Assembly (NCBI RefSeq): GCF_005503145.1
Contig: NZ_SCNV01000034.1
Location: 1-64,000 of the forward strand
Direction: 5' to 3'
DNA from: Burkholderia sp. 4M9327F10
GTDB lineage: Bacteria; Pseudomonadota; Gammaproteobacteria; Burkholderiales; Burkholderiaceae
DNA: 64,000 nucleotides
The notes under the pieces are model-generated. The model saw only the letters and a program-made list of their open reading frames with translations. It did not search any database and was not told where the DNA came from. Shown one piece after another: positions 63,974 through 64,000 of the stretch (its first letter is position 1; each line of letters opens with the position of its first letter). The position numbers and the translations under genes are program-made.

Positions 63974-64000
63974 GGAAGCCTCCGTCGAAAGGTGGGGCAG

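Overview
The window is high-GC proteobacterial DNA whose gene content and protein style point to a Burkholderiaceae chromosome, most like Paraburkholderia or Caballeronia. This rests on recognised families (rrn type, complete mdc cluster, BPSS1780-like protein, OprB porin, HutC pairs), not on any search. It opens inside a 23S rRNA gene, continues through 5S rRNA and a strong terminator, and then carries about 58 protein genes, mostly metabolic and transport operons. No IS element, prophage, integrase or CRISPR array was seen.

Layout. 1-2.7 kb: 3' part of 23S, 5S, terminator. 2.7-20.9 kb: short units, including a methanethiol oxidase (SBP56) with a membrane partner, a LysR regulator divergent from a FUSC exporter, a CoA-transferase, GlsB- and MgtC-type membrane proteins, a GH31 glucosidase with its MFS carrier, a duplicated-domain periplasmic protein, a metallophosphoesterase, a nitroreductase, AlkB and a UspA-like protein. 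21.4-30.0 kb: a complete biotin-independent malonate decarboxylase operon (mdcYABCDEGH, leftward) facing an MFS carrier across a palindromic operator. 30.1-30.8 kb: a yefM-yoeB toxin-antitoxin module with a visible promoter/operator. 30.9-43.6 kb: iron acquisition, namely a TonB-dependent siderophore receptor behind a Fur box and a second Fur-boxed operon oprB-like porin / beta-propeller / Tat-exported DyP peroxidase / fbpABC, with an EamA-LysR pair between them. 44.1-45.7 kb: arylamine N-acetyltransferase and an ICMT-like membrane methyltransferase.

45.8-58.6 kb is the most interesting part. Two amino-acid-type ABC importers sit in a near mirror arrangement: each operon ends with its own HutC-family GntR regulator, the two regulators converge in the middle, and each operon begins at the outer edge behind its own type of HutC operator (GTCTAGAC on the left, GTATATAC on the right). 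The left operon encodes a histidine/phenylalanine ammonia-lyase homologue that lacks the Ala-Ser-Gly triad needed for the MIO cofactor, so it cannot be an ordinary HutH. The best match I know is ergothionase (ergothioneine trimethylamine-lyase), so the operon is proposed as an ergothioneine (or related histidine betaine) uptake and cleavage system. The right-hand operator region also faces a 2-oxoglutarate-type Fe(II) oxygenase and an FAD-dependent hydroxyacid dehydrogenase of unknown substrate.

58.6-64 kb: a polytopic membrane protein, a very large fusion of a cholesterol-oxidase-like GMC enzyme with an alpha/beta-hydrolase that has Cys at the nucleophile position, and a sigma-factor-like protein carrying a C-x2-C-x10-H-x5-H motif. 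Gene starts were moved inward from the longest reading frame wherever a ribosome binding site or family length supported it.
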